A stretch of DNA of 64,000 nt, taken from positions 14,942,001 through 15,006,000 of the forward strand of contig OX442316.1 of the NCBI GenBank assembly GCA_949358305.1, written 5' to 3'. Below are positions 37,611 to 48,676 of the stretch, piece by piece. The notes below the pieces were generated by a model. That model saw only the letters and a program-made list of their open reading frames with translations. It was not told where the DNA came from and did no database searches. Position 1 is the stretch's first letter, and every line of letters starts with the position of its first letter. A program made the translations under genes and the position numbers. This DNA comes from Strigamia acuminata. Lineage: Eukaryota > Arthropoda > Chilopoda > Geophilomorpha > Linotaeniidae.

Positions 37611-39140
37611 TATTTTTTTAATTGCGAATTATCACATCCGGTGACTCGGTGAGGAAGAAAATTTTTTTAAATTTTTTTATTTTTTTTAAATTTTTTTATT
37701 TTCTGCACGTGATGAGTCGTGTGGTAACAGGTGGTTTTTATTGCTCGATTTTAATGGAAATTAAATATTGGGTTTGGTTGTGTTTTTGTATGGAGAGGAA
37801 TGGAAAATTTGAGTGAATTTGTTTTGTATGGGCGAATGCACTCGATTTTTTTTTTTTTTTTTTTTTTTGTTATTCACGGCCTTCCTTTCCTTCGTAACAG
37901 GCCTGCATTTGCAAAGAAATTCTTGTTTCATGTCAGTTTTGAGTTACATAAGCATTCAATGTCGGCAGCTTCCCTTTTGCCTTATTAGAACTGATGGGCA
38001 TCTGTTGATGAACTTGGATTAGGAACTGTTTCCTGTCTTCATAGATATCTTCTTTCTTTTTTTATTTTAAATTTACTGTGACGACAGGCAGGGAGAGTTC
38101 TGTATTTTTATATTCTTAAATTGGGATAGAAATTTTGAATGAAATGTATTTTTTGTGAGTTTATTTGCATCCCGGCGCTGATCGTGGTCGCGGGCGGCTT
38201 GAGGTCGACTTGCCGCGGCAAGGAGATTACGATTCAGCCGTGAAAAGTAAAAACTTTTCAAAAACGTCTTTTTTTTCGTGTCCACGTTTCTCCGACGGAC
38301 GGATCTGCTTTAAACATTCTTTTTATTCAATACCGTACGTATAAATTGCCCGCAGACATGTTCTATCACGTGACAACCCTTGATAATGGGTTTGGAAAAT
38401 GTTGCTCCGTATTTGAAGGTCAAAGTTGATTTTTTTTGTTCTTCCTTTCCCCAACCCCTTTTTCCTTGCATCAGATGAAGATTTTTAAAAGATAAATAAA
38501 TATTTAAAAAAAAAATGGAAGTTGTTGCATGTTGTCGTCCTTGAAATAATATATTTTTTTTCCGCGGATTTTTTTCCTGGACCCGAATTTGGTTAAATGA
38601 ATACTGAATAGAACCGAGGGTGTTTAAAACCGCACCCCGTTATGTTTGTTTGTTTTTTGAAGCAATAAAGGGTTAACGGCATCTTTCTCTATTGTTTCAG
38701 TCGGTAATTAATGTTGCTAAAGTGTTTTATCGGTTTTGCTTTTGTGATGCAAGAGGTGCGAGTTTGATTTTGATTTTCTTTTTTTGGTTGCAAGTGGTTT
38801 CGTTCTGGGAATTGTAAGTTGTCTATTTTTAAAATTAATGGGTTCGAGGGTGCAATGGATGTTGGGAGTTTAAAAAGAAAGCGAAATGAATAGAACGAGG
38901 AACGAAATGTATAATAATAAAAAAAAAAAAAAATTGGAATTTTGCTTGAGTGACCCCTTTGAAACCACTTTCTCTTTTTGCCCTTCAAAAGACTGATCGT
39001 TCACACAGTTACCTTGACTTGCAAACAGGTTTTTAGGAGGTTGGGAATGTTTTTTTTTTGTGCTGGTAGTGGCAGGCCAAGATGGCTGATTTGACTGCAG
39101 AGTTTTTGCATTTTTGGCTAAATTTATTTAATTTAAATAT

Positions 39141-39635
39141 TAGAGAGTTTGCGGGATGCATTTTCCCTTACAATTAAACACTATACGGTATAAAAATAGT
39201 GTAAGGGAAAAATGATAAATTAAGTTTTTGCCGGCTGCACTTTTCTCTTATCACTACACTATTTCAGCCAACTACTGACAGTTAGTAATTTTGGGCCTAA
39301 AAATTTAATTTGGGGGCATAAATGTGCAAATTTCTGCATAAAATTCCATTATTATGCCTATAAAGTATGGTTTTGGGTCTAAAATTCAATTTTAGGCCTC
39401 AATTATCATTCAATCTACGTACCTATGACTGTGATGTGTTTGATCGGGACAACAAAATAATCGCCATTTGCAATGGGCGGAGCTAACAATATAGTGTTCT
39501 CAATTCTGATTGGCTGCGCTATATTTTAATTTAGTGTTGAAAACGATACACTAAACATTTTTCCCTTACGATATGGCACTAAAATAGTGTAACGTGGCAC
39601 AAAATAAGGGAAAAATGCATCCCGCAAACTCTCTA
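39141..39635. mobile_element. 495-bp MITE with about 30-bp terminal inverted repeats
   Basis: The left end TAGAGAGTTTGCGGGATGCA then TTTTCCCTTA, and the right end TAAGGGAAAAATGCATCCCG then CAAACTCTCTA, are inverted copies with one indel. Internal subterminal repeats (AGTGTAAGGGAAAAAT and inverted forms) recur. TA at both ends suggests a TA target duplication. No coding capacity. Confidence 0.65.
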
Positions 39636-41629
39636 ATAAATAATAAAAATTTTAAAATTTGACTGTTAACGGATGGTAGCAGAGGATGGTTGTTAACGGA
39701 TGGCCATCTTGGATAAGTATAAATTTCGCTTATACGTTGCATTTTTGGCAAATTTTGGTCAAAAACTGTCAGGAAACCATGTTGGGAACCCCCGAATCAA
39801 GTTTCGTCGGTTGAAAATGCGAATTTTACCATTTCAGCCAATGAAATTGCGATTTTTTGATCACGTGATGACGCGGCAAATTCAAAAATTTGCAAAATCG
39901 CAACAAGAAAATAAAAAGAATTAAATTTTTTTGTCACACCGAGGAGCAAAACGTGAGTGTTCTTATGACCAATAAATTAAATTGGTCTTGCGAAACTGAA
40001 GACACGAACTTGTTTTGTTGCCGAGCAAGTCTTTTCTTTTCTTTTTCTTATTATTTTTGACCCAATTCGCGGAACAGTGGTCGCGTCTCTTTTGATTGAA
40101 ACGCGACCGGACTAATTTCTAGATGCACGACCACGAGGGGGTTTTGAATTGCACATAACACCCTTTGTTTCTTCGATTGAAAGAGGAAGACAAATGGGTT
40201 ACTAAATCGAATCAGTATTGTTTAGGGTACAGGAGTTTTATGAGGGATTGGATCACGCCCATTTGTCCCTCGCGTGACCCCGTTTGGCGTTTGTCAAGAT
40301 TGTTATTGTCATCAGTTGCATCTCGTTCCCACACACTTGAACTTGGCCGCTAACTTTCCCTCCCCCCCCACCTCAAAATTGATCATTTCGTGCTGTTGGA
40401 GCGCCATTTGCCAAGATGGCGGCCAGTAATCGCGCTTTGTGGTGTAAAAAACGTCATTTCACGAAAATATTTTTTAAATTTTTTAAATTTTGTATCTCGC
40501 CTTTAATTTGTTGACATTGAAGCATCGGATGCGATTAAAGGTGTTAACAAGTCTGTGCTGTTGGTTAATAATTTAGCTCGTTTTCTCGTCGTATATTGAG
40601 GATAAAACACGGTTTTGGCCGCAGATCAGACGCCATTGTTAATAAATTAAAAGGAGAAAGTTTTTAAAGGGTTTTGGAAAGGATTTTTTTTTAATGGTGC
40701 GCATGCGCGTGGGTGGTAGCTATTTCCTGATAACGTGACAAGATAAATTATGTTTGGAGAGAATTTGCGTTTGAAATTTTTCGTTTTTGTTTGTGTTAAT
40801 CTAATTATTCTGTATGCCCGATTTCCGGTCCGGGATAATTGATAGCATTTCCGGTGTTATTTTGATTATTTTTATTTTTAGGGTTAGGAATTTTTTTTGG
40901 GGGGGGGGGGGGAATTTTTTTTCTAAAATTTTTTCTCGTTTCGTTCCCATCATTAAGTTCGTGACGAGAGGTTTATTTATATTTTTCAAAAAGAGGCATT
41001 CTCTTTTTATTCACTTTTTAATTGATATAATTCTTGTGGTTTTTTTGTTTGGGGCCGGAAGTGGACTAATTAAAGTTAATTTCAAGGTCGAGATATGAAA
41101 TGGAATATTTTCTCACTAGGATTTGAATTTATTTTGAGTTTTTTGGTTGGAAATGTCTGCAAAACTGGAAATTTCGTGGCTCTGTAAATTGTGCAACAAA
41201 CAGCAGGATAAAGGTGATTCAGTTTCCGTTTTTTTATTTTTTTTATTTTATTTTACTTTTTTTTGATGTTGTTTGGGCGTTTACATTTCGTTGCACCTGT
41301 CGTTTTCCCGCCGATTTTTTGTTGCGACATAATTCGAGTGTATCTAAAGCTGGGTGGAAATTTTTACCCGCACAAATAAAAGCGTTTAAATGTGTTTACG
41401 TAACATAGATTTTATTTTTGAAAAGTATTCGGTTTGATGACTTGGCCTCGTTCTCCCGTTGACTGTAAAATTGTTGCTTCAGTTGGAATGGAATTATTAA
41501 AAATATTTTAACTTCCTGTGGAGAAAATTACTTTTTAGGTGTATAATTGCACTTGGACTAGAAATGCAATCTTAGGACAAAAAATAAATTTTTTAATGCA
41601 CAAATGAATTTTTAGACCAAAAAATGCTT

Positions 41630-41830
41630 TTTTAGACGGAAAAATTCATTTATAGACACAAAAATGAATTTATAGACACACAAATGAATTTATAGACACA
41701 CAAATGAATTTATAGACACACAGATGAATTTATAGACACACAAATGAATTTATAGACACACAAATGAATTTATAGACACAAAAGTGAATTTATAGACACA
41801 CAAATGAATTTATAGAAGAAAAAAATGCAT
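41630..41830. repeat. 20-bp minisatellite ACAAATGAATTTATAGACAC
   Basis: About 9-10 units of 20 bp lie in the intron just before the EcR-A exon. Degenerate units extend to about 41,575. Confidence 0.9.
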
Positions 41831-41884
41831 TTATAGACACAAAAAATAACTTTTTATGCAAAGATGCATTTTTCAATCACAAAA

Positions 41885-42130
41885 ATGAATTTTTACATGC
41901 AAAAATAGACTTTTAGATGCAAAAATGGACTTTTAGATGCAAAAATGGAATTTTAGATGCAAAAATGGACTTTTAGATGCAAAAATGGACTTTTAGATGC
42001 AAAAATAGACTTTTAGATGCAAAAATGGACTTTTAGATGCAAAAATGGACTTCTACATGCATAAATGGACTTTTAGATGCAAAAATGGACTTTTAGATGC
42101 AAAAATGGACTTTTACATGCAAAAATGAAA
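41885..42130. repeat. 20-bp minisatellite AAAAATGGACTTTTAGATGC
   Basis: About 12 units of 20 bp, ending about 210 bp before the acceptor of the EcR-A exon. A different sequence from the adjacent array but the same period. Confidence 0.9.
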
Positions 42131-42401
42131 ACTTTTAAATGAAAAATTAAGTTTTTTGAGTGCAAAAAAGGACCAATTTGCTATTTTATATGTAAAATGA
42201 ATATTTTTAGACACAAATGCATAAAAATGAAGTTTATCGATCTTTTTAGACGAAAAAAGCGTTAGTTTAACTTCTTTTGTACTAAAAAAAGCATTATTAA
42301 ATAAATAACAACTCTAGAATACTATTGTTTGTCTTTGCAGATATCCGATTTGTTTTTGTCCGATTGATCACCGCCGATTTTCAACACAACTTGTTCGGGC
42401 C

Positions 42402-42482
42402 ATGAACGAAGCTACTGGGCCGAGTTGCACGCGATCGCCATGCCCAACTACCAGCCACTGCCCTGAAACAACCGACAATTAA
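42402..42482 (+). promoter_or_regulatory. Upstream ORF 1 in EcR-A leader
   Basis: An ATG at 42,402 opens a 26-codon reading frame ending at TAA (42,480-42,482), well before the receptor start. Upstream ORFs of this kind usually lower translation of the main ORF. That effect is inferred here, not shown. Confidence 0.4.
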
Positions 42483-42539
42483 TAAAGAAAAAAAAATACA
42501 AGAAAACAAAACATCCAAGATCCGATAGTTGCAGCAGCG

Positions 42540-42638
42540 ATGTTGCAACTGCATCAAATCCATCCTAACCACGGAACACTGCTCGCCAACAACATCCACA
42601 TCACAATCCTCGTTGCCATTTCACCCACAAGGAGGTGA
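42540..42638 (+). promoter_or_regulatory. Upstream ORF 2 in EcR-A leader
   Basis: An ATG at 42,540 opens a 32-codon frame ending at TGA (42,636-42,638), about 215 nt before the receptor ATG. With upstream ORF 1 it gives the A leader two closed reading frames, consistent with translational control by reinitiation. This is inference. Confidence 0.4.
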
Positions 42639-42854
42639 TAATCGAGGATTGACGAATCTCAAAGGAATTTTTTATTTCTTTTTTTTTTTTTAATTTTTTC
42701 TTTTTTATTTTAAATTTTTTTTTCTAAAAAAAAAATATTATTATTATTATTTCGGGACTTGGAAGTGAATTGTAACATTTTTCGATTTACCATCGACAAA
42801 GAAAAGTGTGAAATATCGAATAATAATCTAAAAAAACACGGACAAATAGATTGA

Positions 42855-43161
42855 ATGGATTGCGAGATCATGGCCAGCCATTTAATGGGTTTCTCGCGAC
42901 TTCAAAGTGGCGGCAAAGATAGCGGGGTGGCCGCCACACCCATCGTGAAAACGGAGCCGACGTCGCAGCGGAGCCCGTGCGTGAGCAGCATGGACTACTC
43001 GCCGCCTGGCAGCAAGAGACCTCGCACGTCGGATGATCTGACCTTGTCCTCACCGACGGCTGCCATGGCCATCGACTCGGGATCGCCCATGAGTGGACAT
43101 CACTTTGTGGGCGCCGGCTTCTCGCCCATGTCCACCACAAGCGACCCATACAGCCCGATCG
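42855..43161 (+). CDS. EcR: EcR-A type amino-terminal exon (A/B domain)
   Basis: This exon encodes 102 residues plus one base and supplies the A-isoform transactivation domain. It is Ser/Pro-rich. It contains PIVKTEP, where VKTE (residues 31-34) fits the sumoylation consensus, then a PPGSKRPRTSDD segment and a terminal GFSPMSTTSDPYSPI motif of the kind seen at the end of arthropod EcR-A amino termini. The donor is CGATCG|GTGAGT, so the exon ends in phase 1 with a G, which pairs with GT at 57,591 to make Gly followed by REDMSPPGS. The first ATG (42,855) has T at -3. The in-frame ATG at 42,870 (ATCATGGCC) has the better context, so initiation at Met6 is possible. High GC and low-complexity serine codons set it apart from the flanking AT-rich intron. 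Confidence 0.95.
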
Positions 43162-43269
43162 GTGAGTCCTTTTTTTTGTTAGTTTTTTGGGTTTTTGGGG
43201 GATTTTTTTGGATTTATTGGAGGATTTTTAAAGTTAGTTACACCTCGTTTAAGGTTATACATTCTGTTT

Positions 43270-43800
43270 TATTTTCTATTAATTTTGCGTTTTTTAAAAT
43301 GTGGTTTTGCGTTTTTTTTAAATGTGATTTTGCGTTTTTTTATGTTCTTTTGACGTTTTTTGTGTTTTTTGCGTTAATTTGGGGTTTCTTTGAATTTATT
43401 GGAGGATTGAAAAAAATTGATTATTTTGTTTGGTTTTGCGTTTTTTGACGTTTTCTTTAGGAGTATATTGTTTTTGGCGTTTTTCTTGTGATTTGCGGTT
43501 TTTTTTTAGGTATTTCTGGTGATTTTGTGTATTTTGTAAGTATTTCTTGTGGTTTTACGTTTTTTGCGGTTTTTCTTGTGATATTGCGTTTTTTGCGGTT
43601 TTTGTTGTGATATTGCGTTTTTTGCAGTTTTTTGTGGTTTTGCGTTTTATTCGCGATTTTTCTTCTGATTTTACGTTTTTTGGAGGTTTTCTTTTGACTT
43701 CATTGGTATTTTCTTTGGATTTAGTAATTTTTTTAAAATTTTTCACCTTTAATTTTGTGTTATTTCTCTTGGTTTTATGGTTATTGGTTTTCCTCACCTA
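43270..43800. repeat. Degenerate T-rich array (GTGATTTTGCGTTTTTT)
   Basis: Irregular repeats of TTGCGTTTTTTGCGGTTTTTCTTGTG-like words begin about 110 bp after the EcR-A donor. T-rich and asymmetric on the transcribed strand. Confidence 0.7.
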
Positions 43801-45729
43801 ATTTCGTGCGTTTTTTTTTTTGCGTTTTTCTAACCAAGTTTTGACAATTTCATAATTTCGAATTTTTCTATCGATTTTTTTCCCCACTCAATTCCAAACC
43901 TTAAAACTTGTCAACAATTTTTTCATTTTCAACTCCAAAAACTTCATTCCGAAAACTTCCTGTACTTGAATTTCCACATTACGATCCGATCATACATTCC
44001 AATTTTTCACCATCCAAACCAAACAAAAAAACAACAAAAAACAAAAAAAAAATTTCCTCCCGATGTGATGGATTTCCACGATAAACAAAACAATTTTTTT
44101 TTATCTAATTTGTTTAATTTTTTTCCCCCGTCATATTGACGAGGAAAAAGAAAAAACAAACGAGAGGAAAACCCAAATAACACAATGTATCCCTAGCAAC
44201 AGTCGCTGAAGTTGAAGCGGATTTGTTTTATTATTTTTACTCGTGGCTGTTTGTTGTCGTAGCGTGATCTATTGGCTGTAAACGACACGGAGAGAAACTA
44301 ACGACCAAAGTCCCCAGATGACATTCCCCAATTTATATTTTTATCCCGTCACTCAAACGGCAGTTTGTCTTTAGATCACAGTCACACGACGCCGCCATTA
44401 CGATCTCAAACACGCGCACGCGCATTACGTAATTCGAATAACTCCACCGAAATAAAACGCGAATTTATCCAGAAAAGTCCACTGCCCTTGTGATCAACAA
44501 ACCGAATCGCCATTTTTTCTCTCTCCAAGATGGCGTCGGGACGAAAACAATCCATCACTTTTAGGCCTAACGTTTGTTTTTAGTTTTCGGACGGAGGAGG
44601 AAGAAGAAATGTCGATTTGATGTTTTGTTTTATTATTATTATTAATTTTTTTTTCTGTTGTTTTGTTTTATGGGTCTGGTTATGAGGGAGAAGGTTAAAG
44701 AGTGGAAGAGTGTGTGGTTAATGGGTTTGTTATTGATTCGATTGTCTAAAAAAGGAAAGAGCTATTTATTAAGCTTTTATGCCCTTGCCATTGATTTCTT
44801 GTGTCAATGCACTTGAAGTTGGTTTCCTTACTTTGTCTACAGATGGCGGGGTGGTAATTACGTGAAAAGGAATCAAAAGGATAGAAAAAATGAATGCTTT
44901 TATTTTTAGTTCAAAAGCGACTTAATAGGAAAAGAAAAATATTTATTTTTAAAAAAATTATTATTTTTTTTTTGGAATTTTCTGATAGTGCGCGGGTGTT
45001 GTGGGTTTGGGATTGGATGAAGGGAGTTTTTGTTTGGTTTTTGGTGTGTGGGGGGTTTTGGTAATGAATTTTTTTGGGTTTTAATTGGTTGTTGGGTTGT
45101 TTGCTCGTGAATCCTTGACCTCGTCATCACGTTTCCGAGTGTTAGTCGGCCGCAAAGCGTGTTTGGATGGCGCGGAGTTAAAATAAGATTTGGTAAATAA
45201 AATAAAAAATATGTTGTGACTAAAATTATCTCGCGCCTGGTTCGGGTTTCATACTTTTTCGGTCGAGGTTCCTCTCAACGGGAGAATTCTTTTTGGATGT
45301 ATTTTTTTTTTTTTGTTTGTTTGGTGTTGTTGTTGCGTTTGAAAAACTATATTTGAAAACAGAGACGATGATGGGGTTATGTAATTCAGTAATGTTGAGA
45401 CGAGTTTTTGAACTGACCTTAACTTTGATCCTGCAAACTGTGATTTCATTCAATGAAATTAATTCTCAATTATCAAACTATTGAGAATTTTTTTTTTTTA
45501 ATTTTTTTTAATTTTTAATTTTTTTTTTTTAGATTATGAGAGGTTAAAATTTGATAAAATAATTTTTTTGCGGGTATGAATCGGACGGAAATCCGAGAAA
45601 AACGTGAATTTTTCGCTAAAATCGCTGCAAAATCGACCGAATTTGTAAATCGTGTCGTGCAGTGAAGCGCACCGCAGGGGCTCGAAGCAAAGCAGATGAT
45701 TTTATTAGGCGCATTCAAAGTTTTGTTTT

Positions 45730-45940
45730 TGTAGTTTTTGGTCATGTTTTTTGGGTTTTTGGGGTTTTTGGTCATGTTTATTGGGGTTTTTGGTGATTTT
45801 TTGGGGTTTTTGGTGATTTTTTTGGGTTTTTGGTGATTTTTTTGGGTTTTTGTTGATTTTTTTGGGGTTTTTGGTGTTTTTTTTGGGTTTTTGTTGATTT
45901 TTTTGGGGTTTTTGGTGTTTTTTTTGGGTTTTTGGTGTCC
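45730..45940. repeat. 20/21-bp array TTTTTGGGGTTTTTGGTGAT
   Basis: About 10 units of 20-21 bp of T/G only. The minus-strand Lys/Asn/Pro-rich frames are repeat artefacts. Confidence 0.9.
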
Positions 45941-46776
45941 ATTCTATTGACAGAAACTCCACGGACAAAAATTGATTGCACTACCTATTTTATTTCGTTT
46001 TTCTCCGGTTTTATTAGTCGGCGGATGAAAAAGTGAGGGAAGAATGATCTAATTGGAGGTCGTATTCATATCGAGATGAGATCAATATATTTATTTGGTG
46101 GCGTGTTGGTATAGACAGACCAATTATTCGAGTTCAGTGCCCCAAAAACATTTTCCAACTGCAAATTAGTTACGAGACGACACAAAAAAGTGGTAAAAAA
46201 CCATGAAATAAAAATAAAAATATGCTCGGGACCTGCACGTGGCTTGGAAGCGCATGCAAGTGAAATGGAATCTGGGCATGTCAATATTTGATAACCCCTT
46301 TTAATACTTTGAAATGCGCGATGCAAAAAATTGGGGCGCTCGCACTGATAGACCGATAGGAAATTGCGATTTCGGTTTTCCTTTTAAATAAATAAATAAA
46401 ATATGAAATATCCAACTTTTTTTTTTTTTTTGGTGGTTTGGTGGTTTGGATGAATATTTTAATGTCGCTGCCATAACTAATAAGGTTGTCACGTGACGTG
46501 AAGTGGAAACGTCTGGTGTGTGGCGGGATCTTTTGTGGTTTTATTAGAGCAAGACGGGGTTGGGATTGCGAAATAATGATATTAAAGTTGGTTAGTGAAA
46601 ATGATGTTTTTTAGTGCGTCAAGAGTCGGAACAGCAGGTAGGCTTAAGTGACTGGCAGCTGTTGCGAAACTTAAAAGTTGTCGGCGCATGTGACGGACGG
46701 AGGTGGGTGGCAAACCAGTCAATAACATGTGATCGGAGGGATTTTATGTGGAAAAAAAAATTGAAAAAGTGCTGAA

Positions 46777-46856
46777 AAATGCATTTTTTGACCTTTCTGA
46801 CGTCACGAAAGGTCAAAAATGCATTTTTTGACTCTTCTGACGTCACGAAATGCCAA
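46777..46856. promoter_or_regulatory. Duplicated 40-bp block with two full CRE palindromes
   Basis: Two TGACGTCA octamers (46,798-46,805 and 46,838-46,845) lie exactly 40 bp apart in a direct duplication. The first is embedded in a longer palindrome whose arms are TTTTTGACCTTTC and GAAAGGTCAAAAA, so it is also flanked by diverging AGGTCA nuclear-receptor half-sites. It lies in the EcR intron about 1.8 kb before the candidate short first exon. A CREB/ATF or nuclear-receptor enhancer function is inferred. Confidence 0.4.
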
Positions 46857-48399
46857 AAACGTCGAGAAAATCGTCCGATTTGTACAAAATCGTGAAAAAT
46901 TATCTACTTTTAGCGCTGTAACGACTAAAATAATTTATGCAGCTTGAAAAGACTACAAACAAACCGAATTAGAATCCAGGGGCAACGAGTGAAAGCAGAA
47001 AGGGGAAAAAGAAGGAATTTAAATTAAAAAAAATGTAGTGATTTTTCGAGGCTTTTAATTGAGGTTCCACGTGTATACTTTCTTTCTTTCTCACCGATTT
47101 GTCTTATATTTTTTTGTGTGACTAATTGCACGCGGATGTAGGTCATCTTTTTGAAGGTCTCTCGCCTCTTCCTCTCCCTAAATGTCACTCGAGTTGGCTC
47201 GTAGCATTAACAAGGTCAATTTTCTCATACACAATTGCTATAACGGTCACCATGTTACTATGGTATTTATTTCCCTTTAATGGGGTCAAAGAACGTTTTT
47301 CTTGTAATCCGTTTCGTTTATTACTCGTTGAATCATGCGGCGAAAGGAAACGACTGATTACGACGCTCTTTACAAAAATAAACACCGCGCCGCCATCTTC
47401 CCGGCGTGCAGCGCGGCTTACGTAACACGGCGCGTGCACTAACGTGGGAGAACGGATGGCTCGCCGAAGGAATTTATATGTCAAGGACCCTCGATTTCTT
47501 TTTTTGAGTTTGGATTTTTTTTTTTTGCTTTTGCAAGGGGGAATTGAGAAATGGGGTTTTTATTATTATTTTTTTTTTTTTTAATTTGGAAATTTTATTT
47601 GATAAGATTGAATTTTATATATTTGGTTAAATTGTATTGCTATCGTGTGGGAATTTTATCTGTGGACTGCAACTGCGTGATTATTGGTGTTATCGACCTT
47701 TAAACTTGGCACAGAGAGGAGAAGAGAAATAATATTTATTTAATTTAAAGTCAATAAATTATTACGAAATTTTGTTTTATGAATTTTTGTTTTTACATAA
47801 TTGGCAATTGAAATTGTAAAAAGTTGAAATTTAAAATTGAACAAAGTGGCGATGATTCAGCGCTTTAATTCCGTGTCACATAAGTGCATTACGTAACGAA
47901 TCGAGCACCATTTAGGGTAAATGCACCGATAAATAGGAAAATAATATATACAAAAGTTTATTAATTGAAAATAAAAATATTTTTTAATTTCTTAATTTTT
48001 AATTTAATTAAATTTGGAATTTTAAAATTTTAAAAAAATATTTTTGATTGAAAAGTAAAGGTCGGCGACATTACCGTATCTAATTCCATAAAATCAAAAA
48101 AAAATAATCAGTTTTTATATTTTTACGTCATTTAATTAATTTCTAAAAAAAAAAAAACTATTTCAATAAAATAATTTTTGACATTTAAAAAAATTCGAGG
48201 CCAAGTTCAAAAAAAAGAAAAAATAAATTTATTTATTTACGAATTAAATATTTTCTACGACTTTATTTTGAAAAAACTTCCTCCAGTTTATTTACTTTCC
48301 TTTATTTCGCATCAATTTTTCCCCTGCCCACGTTTTCCTTTCTCCAAAACCTGTAACGCGATCCATTGAAAAACCGACGTCACACGAATTGTAAACATC

Positions 48400-48606
48400 G
48401 GCAGCCGCCGTAAGAGGGCGGTCGCTTAAGCTTTACGACCTCATTTCATTCCCGCATTCGATTCTCGGCGGCTGCCATGGAAACTGTGTCAGCAGTTCAC
48501 CAGATCGAGTCGTGTGGAGACAAGTTTCGCGATTAGATTAGTCCGCGACTCCGCACCCGCATCCAACCGACCGACAAGCCCCTCGGACCGCCTCAAATCC
48601 ACCACA
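48400..48606 (+). promoter_or_regulatory. CpG-rich leader/promoter of candidate short EcR isoform
   Basis: A GC- and CpG-rich island in AT-rich DNA directly precedes the candidate short coding exon. A 10-bp perfect inverted repeat (GGCAGCCGCC at 48,400; GGCGGCTGCC at 48,467) brackets the likely start region. It is followed at once by an ATG (48,477) opening a 19-codon upstream ORF that ends in TAG at 48,534-48,536. No TATA box is evident. Promoter function is inferred from composition and from the downstream exon. Confidence 0.4.
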
Positions 48607-48676
48607 ATGCGCGGCGAAACGTGGTGTCCGCCTTCGCCGAGTGGCAGCTCATCCTCCTCCATATACGCGTGCTGGG
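48607..48676 (+). CDS. EcR: Candidate third alternative first exon of EcR (short amino terminus)
   Basis: An ATG with A at -3 begins 23 codons (MRGETWCPPSPSG, then a serine run and IYACW) plus one G, followed by a strong donor G|GTAAGT at 48,677. The exon ends in phase 1 on G, exactly like the A and B1-like first exons, so it joins the common exon to give [12 protein letters not shown] without a frameshift. The receptor would be 415 or 418 residues. A very short alternative amino terminus is known for Drosophila EcR-B2, and three amino-terminal isoforms have been described in Daphnia (from memory). I do not recognise this peptide. The alternative is a chance ORF in a CpG island. The phase match, donor and Kozak context support it moderately. 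Confidence 0.55.

Larger units (their letters stand above)
42341..42854 (+). other. EcR: 5' UTR part of the EcR-A coding exon
   Basis: A pyrimidine-rich tract followed by TTTGCAG ends at 42,340, which makes a good acceptor, so an untranslated exon probably lies upstream. The leader is A-rich and contains two complete upstream ORFs (42,402-42,482 and 42,540-42,638) and a T-rich/A-rich stretch at 42,668-42,760. No in-frame extension of the receptor ORF runs upstream to the acceptor. An upstream partner exon cannot be proven without transcripts. Confidence 0.6.
43801..48399. other. EcR intron between A exon and candidate short exon
   Basis: T/A-rich intron containing a T/G tandem array (45,730-45,940) and the CRE block (46,777-46,856). 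No coding exon was recognised, although several CpG-containing patches (44,300-44,560; 47,150-47,450) could be regulatory. Confidence 0.6.
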
